Part shown: piece after piece, positions 36,323-46,164 of the stretch
Numbering within the stretch: the stretch's first letter is position 1
Layout: each line of letters begins with the position of its first letter
Origin: Microbacterium sp. Leaf320
GTDB taxonomy: Bacteria > Actinomycetota > Actinomycetes > Actinomycetales > Microbacteriaceae
Direction of reading: 5' to 3'
Length of the DNA stretch: 64,000 nucleotides
NCBI RefSeq assembly: GCF_001423485.1
Contig: NZ_LMOD01000006.1
Location: 62,001 to 126,000 of the forward strand
Translations under genes and position numbers: made by a program
The notes under the pieces: generated by a model
The model's database searches: none
What the model saw: only the letters and a program-made list of their open reading frames with translations
Told to the model about the DNA's origin: nothing

Positions 36323-36556
36323 TTACGCCAGACGCGAGGCGAGCTCGTCGATCTTGTCGGGGCGGAAGCCCGACCAGTGGCCCTCGTCGGTGACGACGAC
36401 CGGCGCCTGCATGTAGCCCAGCGCCTTGACCTGCTCGAGCGCGGTTGCGTCTTCCGACAGGTCGAGGATTTCGTACTCGATGCCCTTGGCGTCGAGCGCG
36501 CGGTAGGTGGCGTTGCACTGAACGCAGGACGGCTTTGTGTAGACCGTGATCGACAT
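36323..36556 (-). CDS. nrdH: Glutaredoxin-like NrdH redoxin
   Basis: NrdH passes electrons from thioredoxin reductase to NrdE. This 77-residue protein has the redox site CVQC near residues 11-14 (TKPSCVQCNATYRAL) and the WSGFRPDKI C-terminal segment typical of NrdH. The ATG at 36556 gives the usual length and has GAGGGGAAG upstream; an earlier ATG would add 11 residues. It is the first gene of the nrd operon. Confidence 0.96.
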   Translation of the reverse strand: MSITVYTKPSCVQCNATYRALDAKGIEYEILDLSEDATALEQVKALGYMQAPVVVTDEGHWSGFRPDKIDELASRLA

Positions 36557-36945
36557 CTTTTCGCTTCCCCTCAAATCTCTGGCCTGCATCTGAATCAGGC
36601 TGTTTTCCGGTAGACCCTCACCGGGATCTCAATACTACATATAGGTACGGACATTCAGGGTGACCACTAGGGGTAGTAGTTACATACGTGTAGTTTTCCA
36701 CCGCTCTCCACTGGTACAACACAGGTTCTCCACCGTTTCTTCCACAGGCTCAGGCCCCTCGGAGGCACCTCCGAACCGCGAGAAATCGCGGCTGGGAACG
36801 ACCTGTGAGAGATCCATCCACAGGTGGCACGATACGACCGGCCTCCGACATCGGATTTTCTGTGGAAACTCCGTTTGGGCGTGTCGCGGCGTGTCGCCGA
36901 GGAGCCGCTTCGACGGCCGCCGCCGGCTCCCGGTAGCGTTGACCC
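36557..36945. promoter_or_regulatory. Control region upstream of nrdHIEF; no gene
   Basis: About 390 bases with no supported gene separate nrdH from the divergent MFS gene. Close to nrdH is an AT-rich stretch (ACTACATATAGGTAC near 36634, then ACTAGGGGTAGT at 36666-36677 and TACATACGTGTAG) in which NrdR-type sites are likely; box assignment is tentative. Further away, TCCAC-containing words resembling DnaA boxes occur at 36694-36702, 36726-36734, 36738-36746, 36814-36822 and, reversed, at 36861-36869. A GAAA-tetraloop hairpin (CCGCGA/TCGCGG) lies at 36776-36791. The MFS promoter is at the right end. Confidence 0.55.
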
Positions 36946-38154
36946 GTGGCGGGATATCGGGACCTTCTTCGCACGCCCGGGGTGGCGCGCATGATCGCGG
37001 CACAGCTGACCGCTCGATTCCCCAACGGCATGAGTTCGCTCGCCATCCTGCTTCATGTGGAGCAGCAGACCGGCTCCTACGGGTCGGCAGGCCTCGTGCT
37101 CGCCGCGACCAGCGTCGGCCAGGCCGTCGCCGGCCCGATCACGAGTCGATGGATGGGCGCCTGGGGCATGCGCCGAGTGCTCACCCTCACGCTCAGCGTG
37201 TGCGTGGTCGCGGTGCTGGGTCTCGCCCTGCTCCCCCTGAACGTTCCCGGCTACATGATCCTCGGCATGATCGCCGGGCTCTCGACTCCGCCGGTGCAGG
37301 CTGCGGTGCGCACCATCTATCCGAAGCTCGTGAATTCCAAACAGCTCACTCCTCTCTTCTCGCTCGACGCCTCTCTGCAGGAGATCATCTGGGTGCTGGC
37401 GCCTGTCGTGATCACGCTCGTGTCGACGCAGGTGGGTACAGCAGAGGGGCTGCTCCTCGTCGCCGCGGTGCTCGTCGGCGGCGGAGCGTGGTTCATCCTC
37501 TCCCCCGAGGTCGGCCGCGTGCGCATCCCGCGCAGCCGCAGCGCGCTCGGCAAGGTCGTCCTCAAGCCGCCGGTGCTGCTCGCCACCGTCATCGGATTCC
37601 TGCTCATCGGCGCCTGCTCGGCCGTCGAGGTCGGGGTCGTCGCGACGTTCGAGCACGGGAGCCTCGCCGCGGGTCTGGTGCTCGCGGTGTTCGCCGTCGG
37701 CAGCCTCGCCGGAGGCCTCTCGTTCGGCCACATCCCGATCGGCCCCTGGGCGATGGCCCGCCGCCTCACGATCGTCACAGTCGGCCTCGCCCTCACGATG
37801 TTCTCGCTCAACGAGTTCTGGCTCGGCGGCACGCTGATCGTCGCCGGCATCGGCATCGCCCCGGCGCTGGCCGTGCTGTTCGCCATCACGACCGCGAGCG
37901 TCAAGTTCAGCGAGACCGCCGAGGCGTTCGGCTGGGCGGGCACCGGTCAGCTCATCGGCGCGGCCGCCGGATCGGCCGTGGCCGGGTTCCTCGTCGACGC
38001 GACGGATCCCCGTGGCGCCTACCTCGCAGCGACCCTGTTCGCGGCGGCCGGACTCGTCGTCTCGATCGTGTTCGTCCGCTCGTTCCCCGATCTGCGTCAT
38101 CGCGACGCGAGCCCCCACCCCGACACCGAACCCCTGGCGGTCACCCCTTCATGA
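36946..38154 (+). CDS. MFS transporter
   Basis: This 402-residue protein has about 12 hydrophobic helices and ends in a short polar tail. The first half contains VGQAVAGPITSRWMGAWGMRR, a degenerate motif A. Its substrate is not clear. The GTG at 36946 has TAGCGT six bases upstream, so it is probably leaderless. Its stop overlaps the start of a PfkB sugar kinase gene (ATGA), suggesting that the pair may handle uptake and phosphorylation of a sugar or sugar acid. Confidence 0.88.
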   Translation: MAGYRDLLRTPGVARMIAAQLTARFPNGMSSLAILLHVEQQTGSYGSAGLVLAATSVGQAVAGPITSRWMGAWGMRRVLTLTLSVCVVAVLGLALLPLNVPGYMILGMIAGLSTPPVQAAVRTIYPKLVNSKQLTPLFSLDASLQEIIWVLAPVVITLVSTQVGTAEGLLLVAAVLVGGGAWFILSPEVGRVRIPRSRSALGKVVLKPPVLLATVIGFLLIGACSAVEVGVVATFEHGSLAAGLVLAVFAVGSLAGGLSFGHIPIGPWAMARRLTIVTVGLALTMFSLNEFWLGGTLIVAGIGIAPALAVLFAITTASVKFSETAEAFGWAGTGQLIGAAAGSAVAGFLVDATDPRGAYLAATLFAAAGLVVSIVFVRSFPDLRHRDASPHPDTEPLAVTPS

Positions 38155-39077
38155 GCTCTGTCTCCTCCCCCGCATCCGCCGACTCGACCATCGCCCCCGA
38201 GGTCGTCTGCATCGGCGAGTCCATGGGACTCGTCACGGCCCTCGGCGCACCGCTCGCCGAGACCGAGACGGCAGCGCTGGGACTCGCCGGCGCCGAGGGA
38301 AACGTCGCGGTCGGACTCGTGTCGGCAGGACACCGGGCCGCGTGGGCGTCGCGCCTCGGCGACGACCCGATCGGCATCCGCATCTCGACCGAGCTCGCGC
38401 GCCGGGGCGTCGACCTCTGGGTCACGACCGATGCGGACGCTCCCACCGGCGTCATGTTCAAGGACCCGGGCGTCGAGTCCTCCTCCGTCTACTACTACCG
38501 CCGCGGGTCGGCGGCCTCGCTGATGGGTCCGGGGTTTCTCGACCCCGCACAGCTCGCCGGCGTCCGGATCGTCCACACCACCGGCATCACCCCCGCACTC
38601 TCAGCGTCGTGCCGAGCGATGGTAGACCAGCTCTACATCGACGCCCGTGCCGCCGGCGCGCTCGTCTCGTTCGACGTCAACGACCGTCGCGCGCTGTGGA
38701 CCATGCAGGACGCCGCCGAGACGCTGGCCAGGCTCGCAGATGCCGCCGACATCGCGTTCGTCGGACGCGACGAGGCCGAGCGCATCTGGGGCACTGCGAC
38801 GCCTTCCGAGATCCGCGCGCGCCTCCCGCACTGCGGGCTGCTGATCGTCAAAGACGGCGATGTCGGTGCGACCGCGTTCCACGGCGACGCCGAGCCGGTG
38901 TTCGTGCCGGCTCCCCGGGTCGATGTCGTCGAGCCGGTCGGCGCCGGCGACGCCTTCGCCGCGGGCTTCCTCGCCGCGACCCTCGACGGCGCCGGCCTCG
39001 CCGACCGCCTCTCTGCAGGGCACGCCGCCGCCGCCGTGGTGCTCACGACGCACGGCGATCTGCCTCCGCTGATCTGA
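38151..39077 (+). CDS. PfkB-family carbohydrate kinase
   Basis: This 308-residue kinase has the PfkB N-terminal pattern (VCIGESMGLVTA; LAGAEGNVAVGLVSAGH, then ASRLGDDPIGIRI) and the C-terminal signature EPVGAGDAFAAGF with the catalytic Asp. The overall layout resembles 2-keto-3-deoxygluconate kinases, but ribokinase-like sugars cannot be excluded. It overlaps the MFS gene by four bases. Confidence 0.92.
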   Translation: MSSVSSPASADSTIAPEVVCIGESMGLVTALGAPLAETETAALGLAGAEGNVAVGLVSAGHRAAWASRLGDDPIGIRISTELARRGVDLWVTTDADAPTGVMFKDPGVESSSVYYYRRGSAASLMGPGFLDPAQLAGVRIVHTTGITPALSASCRAMVDQLYIDARAAGALVSFDVNDRRALWTMQDAAETLARLADAADIAFVGRDEAERIWGTATPSEIRARLPHCGLLIVKDGDVGATAFHGDAEPVFVPAPRVDVVEPVGAGDAFAAGFLAATLDGAGLADRLSAGHAAAAVVLTTHGDLPPLI

Positions 39078-39090
39078 CCTCGCGTGAGCG

Positions 39091-39119
39091 CGACCGGGCT
39101 GCTCCGCGCAACCCGGTCG
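39091..39119 (+). terminator. Hairpin after the sugar kinase gene
   Basis: CGACCGGG (39091-39098) pairs with CCCGGTCG (39112-39119) around a 13-base loop, 13 bases after the kinase stop. It is immediately followed by the -10 box of the next gene, so it probably separates the two transcription units. Confidence 0.6.
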
Positions 39120-39131
39120 TAGGCTGAGAGC

Positions 39132-39890
39132 ATGCCCGCACCGCTCTCGCTGCCTCGCATCTCCTGGGGACACCCGGCGTCTGATCGCCGCGTCCTCCTC
39201 GTGCACGGACTCGGCTCGTCCGGCGCACTCATGTGGCGCCTCGGCACCGCTCTGGCCGACATGGGCTGGCACGCGACCGCTATCGATCTGCGGGGCCACG
39301 GCGATGCGCCACGCGCTCTCGACTACTCGGTCGCCGCGTACGGCGCCGACCTCGCCTCCACGCTGCCCGAGGGCGGCGGACCGTGGGATGCCGTGGTCGG
39401 CCACTCGCTCGGCGGGGCCTCCGCCACGGTGGCCGCGGCATCCGCCCCCGAGTGGACTCGCCGACTGGTGCTCCTCGACCCCGCGATCCTCGTCGGCGGT
39501 CGCGACGCCACGATCGTGCGCAAGAGCCAGGAGCGCGCGTTCGCCGACAACAGGGTCGAGCTGGTTCAGCAGGAGCATCCGCACTGGCATCCGCAGGATT
39601 GGGAGCTCAAGGTCGACGCGGTGCACCGCACGAGCGCCTGGGCGGTCGAGCAGACGAGCCGGCAGAACACTCCCTGGGACGTCACGGCGGATGCCGCACG
39701 GGTGACCGTCCCCACGCATGTGATCGCCTCCGATCCCGCGGTGTACAGCATCTTCACCGGTGACGTCGCGGCCGGCGTGCTCGCATCGAACCCGCTTATC
39801 ACGATGTCGGTGGTCGCGGGATCGGGGCACTCGCTGCACCGCGACAAGCCGGAGGAGACCATCCGACAGCTGGAAGAGGCACTCGCATGA
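39132..39890 (+). CDS. Alpha/beta hydrolase
   Basis: This 252-residue protein has the oxyanion segment LVHGLGSSG, the nucleophile GHSLGGA and the C-terminal catalytic His in GSGHSLHRDKPE. TAGGCT lies six bases before the ATG, consistent with a leaderless message. It overlaps the acyl-CoA dehydrogenase-like gene by ATGA. Its substrate is unknown. Confidence 0.9.
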   Translation: MPAPLSLPRISWGHPASDRRVLLVHGLGSSGALMWRLGTALADMGWHATAIDLRGHGDAPRALDYSVAAYGADLASTLPEGGGPWDAVVGHSLGGASATVAAASAPEWTRRLVLLDPAILVGGRDATIVRKSQERAFADNRVELVQQEHPHWHPQDWELKVDAVHRTSAWAVEQTSRQNTPWDVTADAARVTVPTHVIASDPAVYSIFTGDVAAGVLASNPLITMSVVAGSGHSLHRDKPEETIRQLEEALA

Positions 39891-41047
39891 GCACGTTCGA
39901 TCCGACCGCCTTCCTCCCGGACGACCTGCTCGAGCGCATCCGCGACCGGGCGCCGATCCACGACCGCGATAACACCTTCCCCCAGCAGGACCTCGACGAG
40001 CTCCGCGACGCGGGCTACCTCTCGATCCTCGTGCCGGCCGAGCGCGGCGGCGCGGGTCTGGGGCTCGCCCAGGCCGCGATCCTGCAGCAGCGCCTCGCGA
40101 CCGCCGCCCCGGCCACGGCGCTCGCGATCAACATGCACCTCGTCTGGACGGGCGTCGCCAAGGTCTTCTCCGACCGCGGCGTGCCCGGCCTCGAGTTCGT
40201 GCAGGACGGCGCGGTCGCGGGAGAGGTCTTCGCGTTCGGCATCAGCGAGGGCGGCAACGACCTCGTGCTGTTCGGAAGCGACACAGATGCCGTTCCCACT
40301 GCCGACGGCGGCTACGCGTTCACCGGCACCAAGATCTTCACCTCCCTCGCGCCGGTGTGGACGAAGCTCGGGCTGCACGGCCTCGACACGACGAGCGCCG
40401 ACGCCCCGAAGCTCGTGTTCGCCTTCGTCGAGCGCACCGATGCGGTCGTCACGGGCGACGACTGGGACACCCTCGGCATGCGGGGCACGCAGAGCAGGAC
40501 GACTCGACTCGACGGAGCCACGGCGGATGCCGCGCACGTGGTGCGCCGCATCGACCCGGGCCCGAACCCCGACCCCATCGTCTTCGGCATCTTCTCGGTC
40601 TTCGAGATCCTGCTCGCCTCGGTGTACACGGGCATCGCCCGGCGCGCGCTCGACCTCGCGGTCGAGACCGCCCAGAAGCGCCGCTCGAAGAAGACGGGCG
40701 CCGCCTACAGCCAGGACCCCGACATCCGCTGGCGCATCGCCGATATGGGGCTCGCCTACGACGCCCTGCCTCCGCAGATCGCCGCGCTCGCCCGAGACGT
40801 CGATGAGAAGGTCGACAACGGCGCCCGCTGGTTCACTCTGCTCTCGGGCGTCAAGCATCGGGCGATCACCATGTCGAAGCACGTCGTCGACCAGGCGATG
40901 CTCGTCGCGGGCGGCGGCTCGTACTTCTCGTCGAACGAGCTGTCACGGCTGTACCGCGACGTCCTGGCGGGCGCGTTCCACCCCTCCGACCCCGAGTCGG
41001 CGCATGCGACCGCGGCGAGCGCATGGTTGGGACCACTCGACTCCTAG
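39887..41047 (+). CDS. Acyl-CoA dehydrogenase family protein, possibly flavin monooxygenase-like
   Basis: This 386-residue protein has the acyl-CoA dehydrogenase fold: LRDAGYLSILVPAERGG near residue 39, the FAFGISEGGND flavin segment and MRGTQSRTTRLDG. The usual C-terminal catalytic Glu motif (YxGxxE) is not visible. Instead the end reads LYRDVLAGAFHPSDPESAH, as in DszC-type flavin monooxygenases and related oxidases of the same fold. It overlaps the hydrolase gene and is followed by an Lrp regulator, so it may belong to amine or acid breakdown. Function uncertain. Confidence 0.85.
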   Translation: MSTFDPTAFLPDDLLERIRDRAPIHDRDNTFPQQDLDELRDAGYLSILVPAERGGAGLGLAQAAILQQRLATAAPATALAINMHLVWTGVAKVFSDRGVPGLEFVQDGAVAGEVFAFGISEGGNDLVLFGSDTDAVPTADGGYAFTGTKIFTSLAPVWTKLGLHGLDTTSADAPKLVFAFVERTDAVVTGDDWDTLGMRGTQSRTTRLDGATADAAHVVRRIDPGPNPDPIVFGIFSVFEILLASVYTGIARRALDLAVETAQKRRSKKTGAAYSQDPDIRWRIADMGLAYDALPPQIAALARDVDEKVDNGARWFTLLSGVKHRAITMSKHVVDQAMLVAGGGSYFSSNELSRLYRDVLAGAFHPSDPESAHATAASAWLGPLDS

Positions 41048-41054
41048 CCCCGGT

Positions 41055-41097
41055 ATTCTGCGGTTTCCCGGCTGCCGCTTCGAAAATTCTGCGGAAT
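41055..41097. promoter_or_regulatory. Candidate Lrp binding sites
   Basis: ATTCTGCGG occurs at 41055-41063 and again at 41086-41094, 31 bases apart (three helical turns). The second lies within ATTCTGCGGAAT (41086-41097), an ATTC/GAAT inverted repeat similar in arms to the GATTC/GAATC palindrome before the Lrp paralogue at 17280. Both are immediately upstream of this Lrp gene. Confidence 0.5.
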
Positions 41098-41135
41098 CGG
41101 TTGAAGAGAGACCACTCCGGTGCGAGGATCGCATC

Positions 41136-41603
41136 ATGCCGTCCTCGAAGAAGCACCCCCCTTTGGATGATGTCGCGAAGACGATCATCGAGCTGCTCCA
41201 GGAGGACGGCCGACGCTCGTACTCCGACATCGGGCGAGAGGTCGGCCTGAGCGAGGCCGCCGTCCGGCAGCGGGTGCAGCGCCTCACGGAGTCCGGCGTG
41301 ATGCAGATCGTCGCTGTCACCGACCCGATGCAACTGGGCTTTCCCCGGCAGGCCATGATCGGCATCCGCGTCTCCGGCGACACCCGCGTCGTCGCCGAGG
41401 CCATCGCCGAGATCCCCGCGATCGACTACGTCGTGATCACGGTCGGATCCTTCGACATCCTCGCCGAGGTCGTGTGCGAAGACGACGAAGACCTGCTCGC
41501 GATGATCAACGACCACATCCGCCCGATCGACGGGGTGCTGTCGACCGAGACCTTCATCTACGCCAAGCTGCAGAAGCAGCTCTACAACTGGGGGACCAGA
41601 TGA
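41136..41603 (+). CDS. Lrp/AsnC-family transcriptional regulator (paralogue B)
   Basis: This 155-residue regulator has the same layout as the one at 17280: HTH (IIELLQEDGRRSYSDIGREV, LSEAAVRQRVQRL) and a RAM domain (VVITVGSFDILAEVVCED), ending LYNWGTR. Its stop overlaps the aminotransferase start as ATGA, so it is co-translated with it and probably regulates it in response to an amine or amino acid. Confidence 0.95.
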   Translation: MPSSKKHPPLDDVAKTIIELLQEDGRRSYSDIGREVGLSEAAVRQRVQRLTESGVMQIVAVTDPMQLGFPRQAMIGIRVSGDTRVVAEAIAEIPAIDYVVITVGSFDILAEVVCEDDEDLLAMINDHIRPIDGVLSTETFIYAKLQKQLYNWGTR

Positions 41604-42994
41604 GCACGCAACGCCAGACTCCGTCCGAGGCCGAACTCCAGGCGATGGCCAAGGACCACCTGTGGATGCACTTCACCCGGCAGTCGACCATGGAGAAGAG
41701 CGGCGTGCCGATCATCGTCAAGGGCGATGGCCACCGCATCTGGGACTCGAAGGGCAAGGAGTACTTCGATGGCCTCTCGGGACTCTTCGTCGTCAACGCC
41801 GGGCACGGTCGCCGGCGCCTCGCCGAGGCCGCGGCGAAGCAGGCATCCGAGCTCTCCTTCTTCCCGCTCTGGTCGTACGCGCATCCCGCGGCGATCGAGC
41901 TCGCCGACAGACTGGCCGACGAGGCCCCCGGCGACCTCAACCGCGTGTTCTTCTCGACGGGCGGCGGCGAGGCGGTCGAGACCGCGTTCAAGCTCGCGAA
42001 GCACTACTGGAAGCTGCAGGGCAAGCCCACCAAGCACAAGGTGATCTCGCGCTCGGTCGCCTATCACGGCACTCCGCAGGGCGCCCTCGCGATCACCGGC
42101 ATCCCGGCGATGAAGTCGATGTTCGAGCCGGTCACGCCGGGCGGCTTCCGGGTGCCGAACACCAACTTCTACCGCGCGGCCGAGATGGGCGGCCCGAGCG
42201 ACGACCTCGAGGCCTTCGGACGCTGGGCAGCCGACCGTATCGAGGAGATGATCCTGTTCGAGGGAGCCGACACGGTCGCTGCCGTCTTCCTCGAGCCGGT
42301 GCAGAACTCGGGCGGATGCTTCCCGCCCCCTCCCGGCTATTTCGCCCGGGTACGCGAGATCTGCGACCGCCACGACGTGCTGCTGGTCTCCGACGAGGTC
42401 ATCTGCGCGTTCGGTCGGCTCGGCCACACGTTCGCGTGCACCGGTCTCGGCTACGTGCCCGACATGATCACGTGCGCCAAGGGCATGACGAGCGGATACT
42501 CGCCGATCGGCGCGACGATCATCAGCGACCGGATCTACGAGCCGTTCTCGAAGGGCGACGTCTCGTTCCCGCACGGCTACACCTTCGGCGGACATCCGGT
42601 GTCGGCGGCGGTCGCACTCGAGAACCTCGCGATCTTCGACGAGGAGGGGCTCAACGAGCACGTGCGCGAGAACTCGCCGCTGTTCCGAGCCGAGCTCGAG
42701 ACGCTGCTCGACCTGCCCATCGTCGGAGACGTGCGCGGTGACGGCTACTTCTTCGGCATCGAGCTCGTGAAGGACAAGGCGACGCGCGAGACGTTCGACG
42801 ACGACGAGTCGGAGCGGCTGCTGCGGGGCTTCCTCTCCCCCGCGCTTTTCGAGGCCGGGCTCTACTGCCGCGCCGACGACCGCGGAGACCCCGTGATCCA
42901 GCTCGCGCCGCCGCTCACGGTCGGTCCTGCCGAGTTCCGCGAGATCGGGCAGATCCTGCGGAGCGTCCTCTCCGACGCCCAGTCGGTGCTCTGA
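41600..42994 (+). CDS. Class III aminotransferase, putrescine/omega-amine:pyruvate type
   Basis: This 464-residue PLP enzyme has the family segments VFFSTGGGEAVETAFKLAKHYW, the LLVSDEVICAFGRLG Asp motif and the PLP Lys in MITCAKGMTSGYSP. The pattern is closest to the SpuC-like omega-transaminases that act on putrescine, cadaverine or GABA-like amines. It is co-translated with the Lrp paralogue. The PucR regulator converges on it. Confidence 0.9.
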   Translation: MSTQRQTPSEAELQAMAKDHLWMHFTRQSTMEKSGVPIIVKGDGHRIWDSKGKEYFDGLSGLFVVNAGHGRRRLAEAAAKQASELSFFPLWSYAHPAAIELADRLADEAPGDLNRVFFSTGGGEAVETAFKLAKHYWKLQGKPTKHKVISRSVAYHGTPQGALAITGIPAMKSMFEPVTPGGFRVPNTNFYRAAEMGGPSDDLEAFGRWAADRIEEMILFEGADTVAAVFLEPVQNSGGCFPPPPGYFARVREICDRHDVLLVSDEVICAFGRLGHTFACTGLGYVPDMITCAKGMTSGYSPIGATIISDRIYEPFSKGDVSFPHGYTFGGHPVSAAVALENLAIFDEEGLNEHVRENSPLFRAELETLLDLPIVGDVRGDGYFFGIELVKDKATRETFDDDESERLLRGFLSPALFEAGLYCRADDRGDPVIQLAPPLTVGPAEFREIGQILRSVLSDAQSVL

Positions 42995-43009
42995 CCCAGC
43001 CGGATCGTC

Positions 43010-44548
43010 TCAGCCGGATGCCGCGGTGCGCCGCCTCGCCAGCAGTGCGAGGTGGAGCGCCGCGATCGTCTCGCCGTCGTCGAGGTCGGCCCCCAGCAGG
43101 TCGCCGATCAGCGTGAGGCGCTGATAGAACACGGACCGCGACAGGTGGCTGGCCGCCGCTGCGGCCGAGCGATTGCCAGGGTGCGCGACGAGAGCTGCGA
43201 TCACATCGAGCAGGTCGCCGCGGCGCTCCCTGTCATGACGGATCAGCGGCGCCAGCATCCGCTCGCTGTGCTCGTGCAGTCGGTGATCGTCGCGCAGCGT
43301 GGCGACGAGCCGCTCGAGCGGGCGGTCGTCGACGCGGCGCACTCGGGCACCCGACTCGGCCCGCTCGCTGTCGGCCAGATCGCGCGCCGCACGCAGAGAG
43401 CCGAGCAGGCCGATCACGTCATCGGCGACCGGCCCCACGAAGACCGCCCGGTCGGGGCCGGCGACGCGCAGCAGCACCTCGTCGGAGAGCCCGGCGGATG
43501 CGGGCGCCGACAGCAGCGCGACGTCATCGCCGTCGACGCGGGCGGCCATCACCGCGAAGCCGGCCTGCCGCGCGCGGTAGGCGAGCTCGCTGATCGAGCC
43601 GCTGCCCCGTGCCACGATCCCGTGGCAGTGGCGGCCTCGGAGCGCGAACCCTCCGGCGCGCAGCCGGGCGTCGATGTCCTCGGCCTTCGCGAAGCGCGCA
43701 CCGAGCAGGTCGTCGATCACTCCGCGCTGAGCCAGCAGCGACCATTCCGCGTCGCCGCCGTCGGCGATGCATCCGAAGGCGAGGGCCGTCGCGCCCTGCT
43801 CGAGCACCGTGACCCGACCGGCGGGATGCGCAGGGCCCGGCAGCGCGAGGAGCGTGCCCCAGCGCATCCCGCGCGCCTGCACGGGCACCGTCTCGGCAGC
43901 GCTGCGATTCTCAAGCACCTCGGCGATCGGCATCTCGAGCCCCTCCGTCGCGATCACCTCGCGCGCGAGGTTCTCGAGCACGACCGGGGCTCCGAGTGCG
44001 CGAGCGGTCTCGGAGACCACGACGTCGGCGGGAGCCCCCTGCAGGCTCAGTGCGGTGAAGAGCTCGTGCAGACGCTGCCGTTCGCGCAGCGCCTGCGTCT
44101 GCGCGGCGATCAGCGCATGGTGCACGGCTTCGGTCACGGCGACGAACTTGACCTCGCGGGTGAGGGCGATGAGGGCGAGTCCCACGGTCGCGCAGACGTC
44201 GACGACCGGCTGCGGCACCGCCTGCCGAGCGGTCTTCAGCTCGAACACGATGCCGGCGATGCCCGCCCGATGCAGGCTCGACGCGAAGTCCCTCAGCTCG
44301 GCATCGTCCACAGGCCACCCGGCGCCTGTGGTCAGCAGCAGCTCACCGCCGTCGAGCAGTCGCGCGACGCCTACGCTGTCGGAGACGTGCACCCAGCGCA
44401 CCGCGGCATCGAGCGCCGCACCGCCGACGAGCACGTCGGGTTCACCCTGCTGTACCGCAGCCTCGGCGAGCACATCAGCCACCGTCAGGAAGACGGCGCC
44501 CGTCGGACGATCTGTCCGATTGCCGCCGATCTCACTACGTTCTGACAC
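43010..44548 (-). CDS. PucR-family transcriptional regulator
   Basis: This 512-residue protein has the PucR N-terminal domain (FLTVADVLAEAAVQQGEPDVLVGG split; DGGELLLTTGAGWP; AGIAGIVFEL), a central region and a C-terminal HTH_30 (LLDVIAALVAHPGNRSAAAA, HLSRSVFYQRLTLIGDLLG). Such proteins regulate purine, polyamine or GABA use. The GTG start at 44548 has AAGGAG at good spacing. It is divergent from the semialdehyde dehydrogenase gene and most likely controls that operon. Confidence 0.93.
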   Translation of the reverse strand: MSERSEIGGNRTDRPTGAVFLTVADVLAEAAVQQGEPDVLVGGAALDAAVRWVHVSDSVGVARLLDGGELLLTTGAGWPVDDAELRDFASSLHRAGIAGIVFELKTARQAVPQPVVDVCATVGLALIALTREVKFVAVTEAVHHALIAAQTQALRERQRLHELFTALSLQGAPADVVVSETARALGAPVVLENLAREVIATEGLEMPIAEVLENRSAAETVPVQARGMRWGTLLALPGPAHPAGRVTVLEQGATALAFGCIADGGDAEWSLLAQRGVIDDLLGARFAKAEDIDARLRAGGFALRGRHCHGIVARGSGSISELAYRARQAGFAVMAARVDGDDVALLSAPASAGLSDEVLLRVAGPDRAVFVGPVADDVIGLLGSLRAARDLADSERAESGARVRRVDDRPLERLVATLRDDHRLHEHSERMLAPLIRHDRERRGDLLDVIAALVAHPGNRSAAAAASHLSRSVFYQRLTLIGDLLGADLDDGETIAALHLALLARRRTAASG

Positions 44549-44646
44549 CGCAGATGCTCCTTGTGCTCTGTGATCATGGGAGGAAGCCAGCGTATCGCCC
44601 CTCGGTCAGAGTGTTCGATGCGGATCCCACATCCCGAAGGAGTCCC

Positions 44647-46128
<1,482 letters not shown>

Positions 46129-46164
46129 GCTCCCGAGCAGACACCGAGAACTGAGACACGAGAC

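Noticed and set aside
36776..36791. GAAA-tetraloop hairpin as a riboswitch or small RNA
   Set aside because: Only a six-base-pair stem is visible and no known riboswitch or ncRNA consensus surrounds it.
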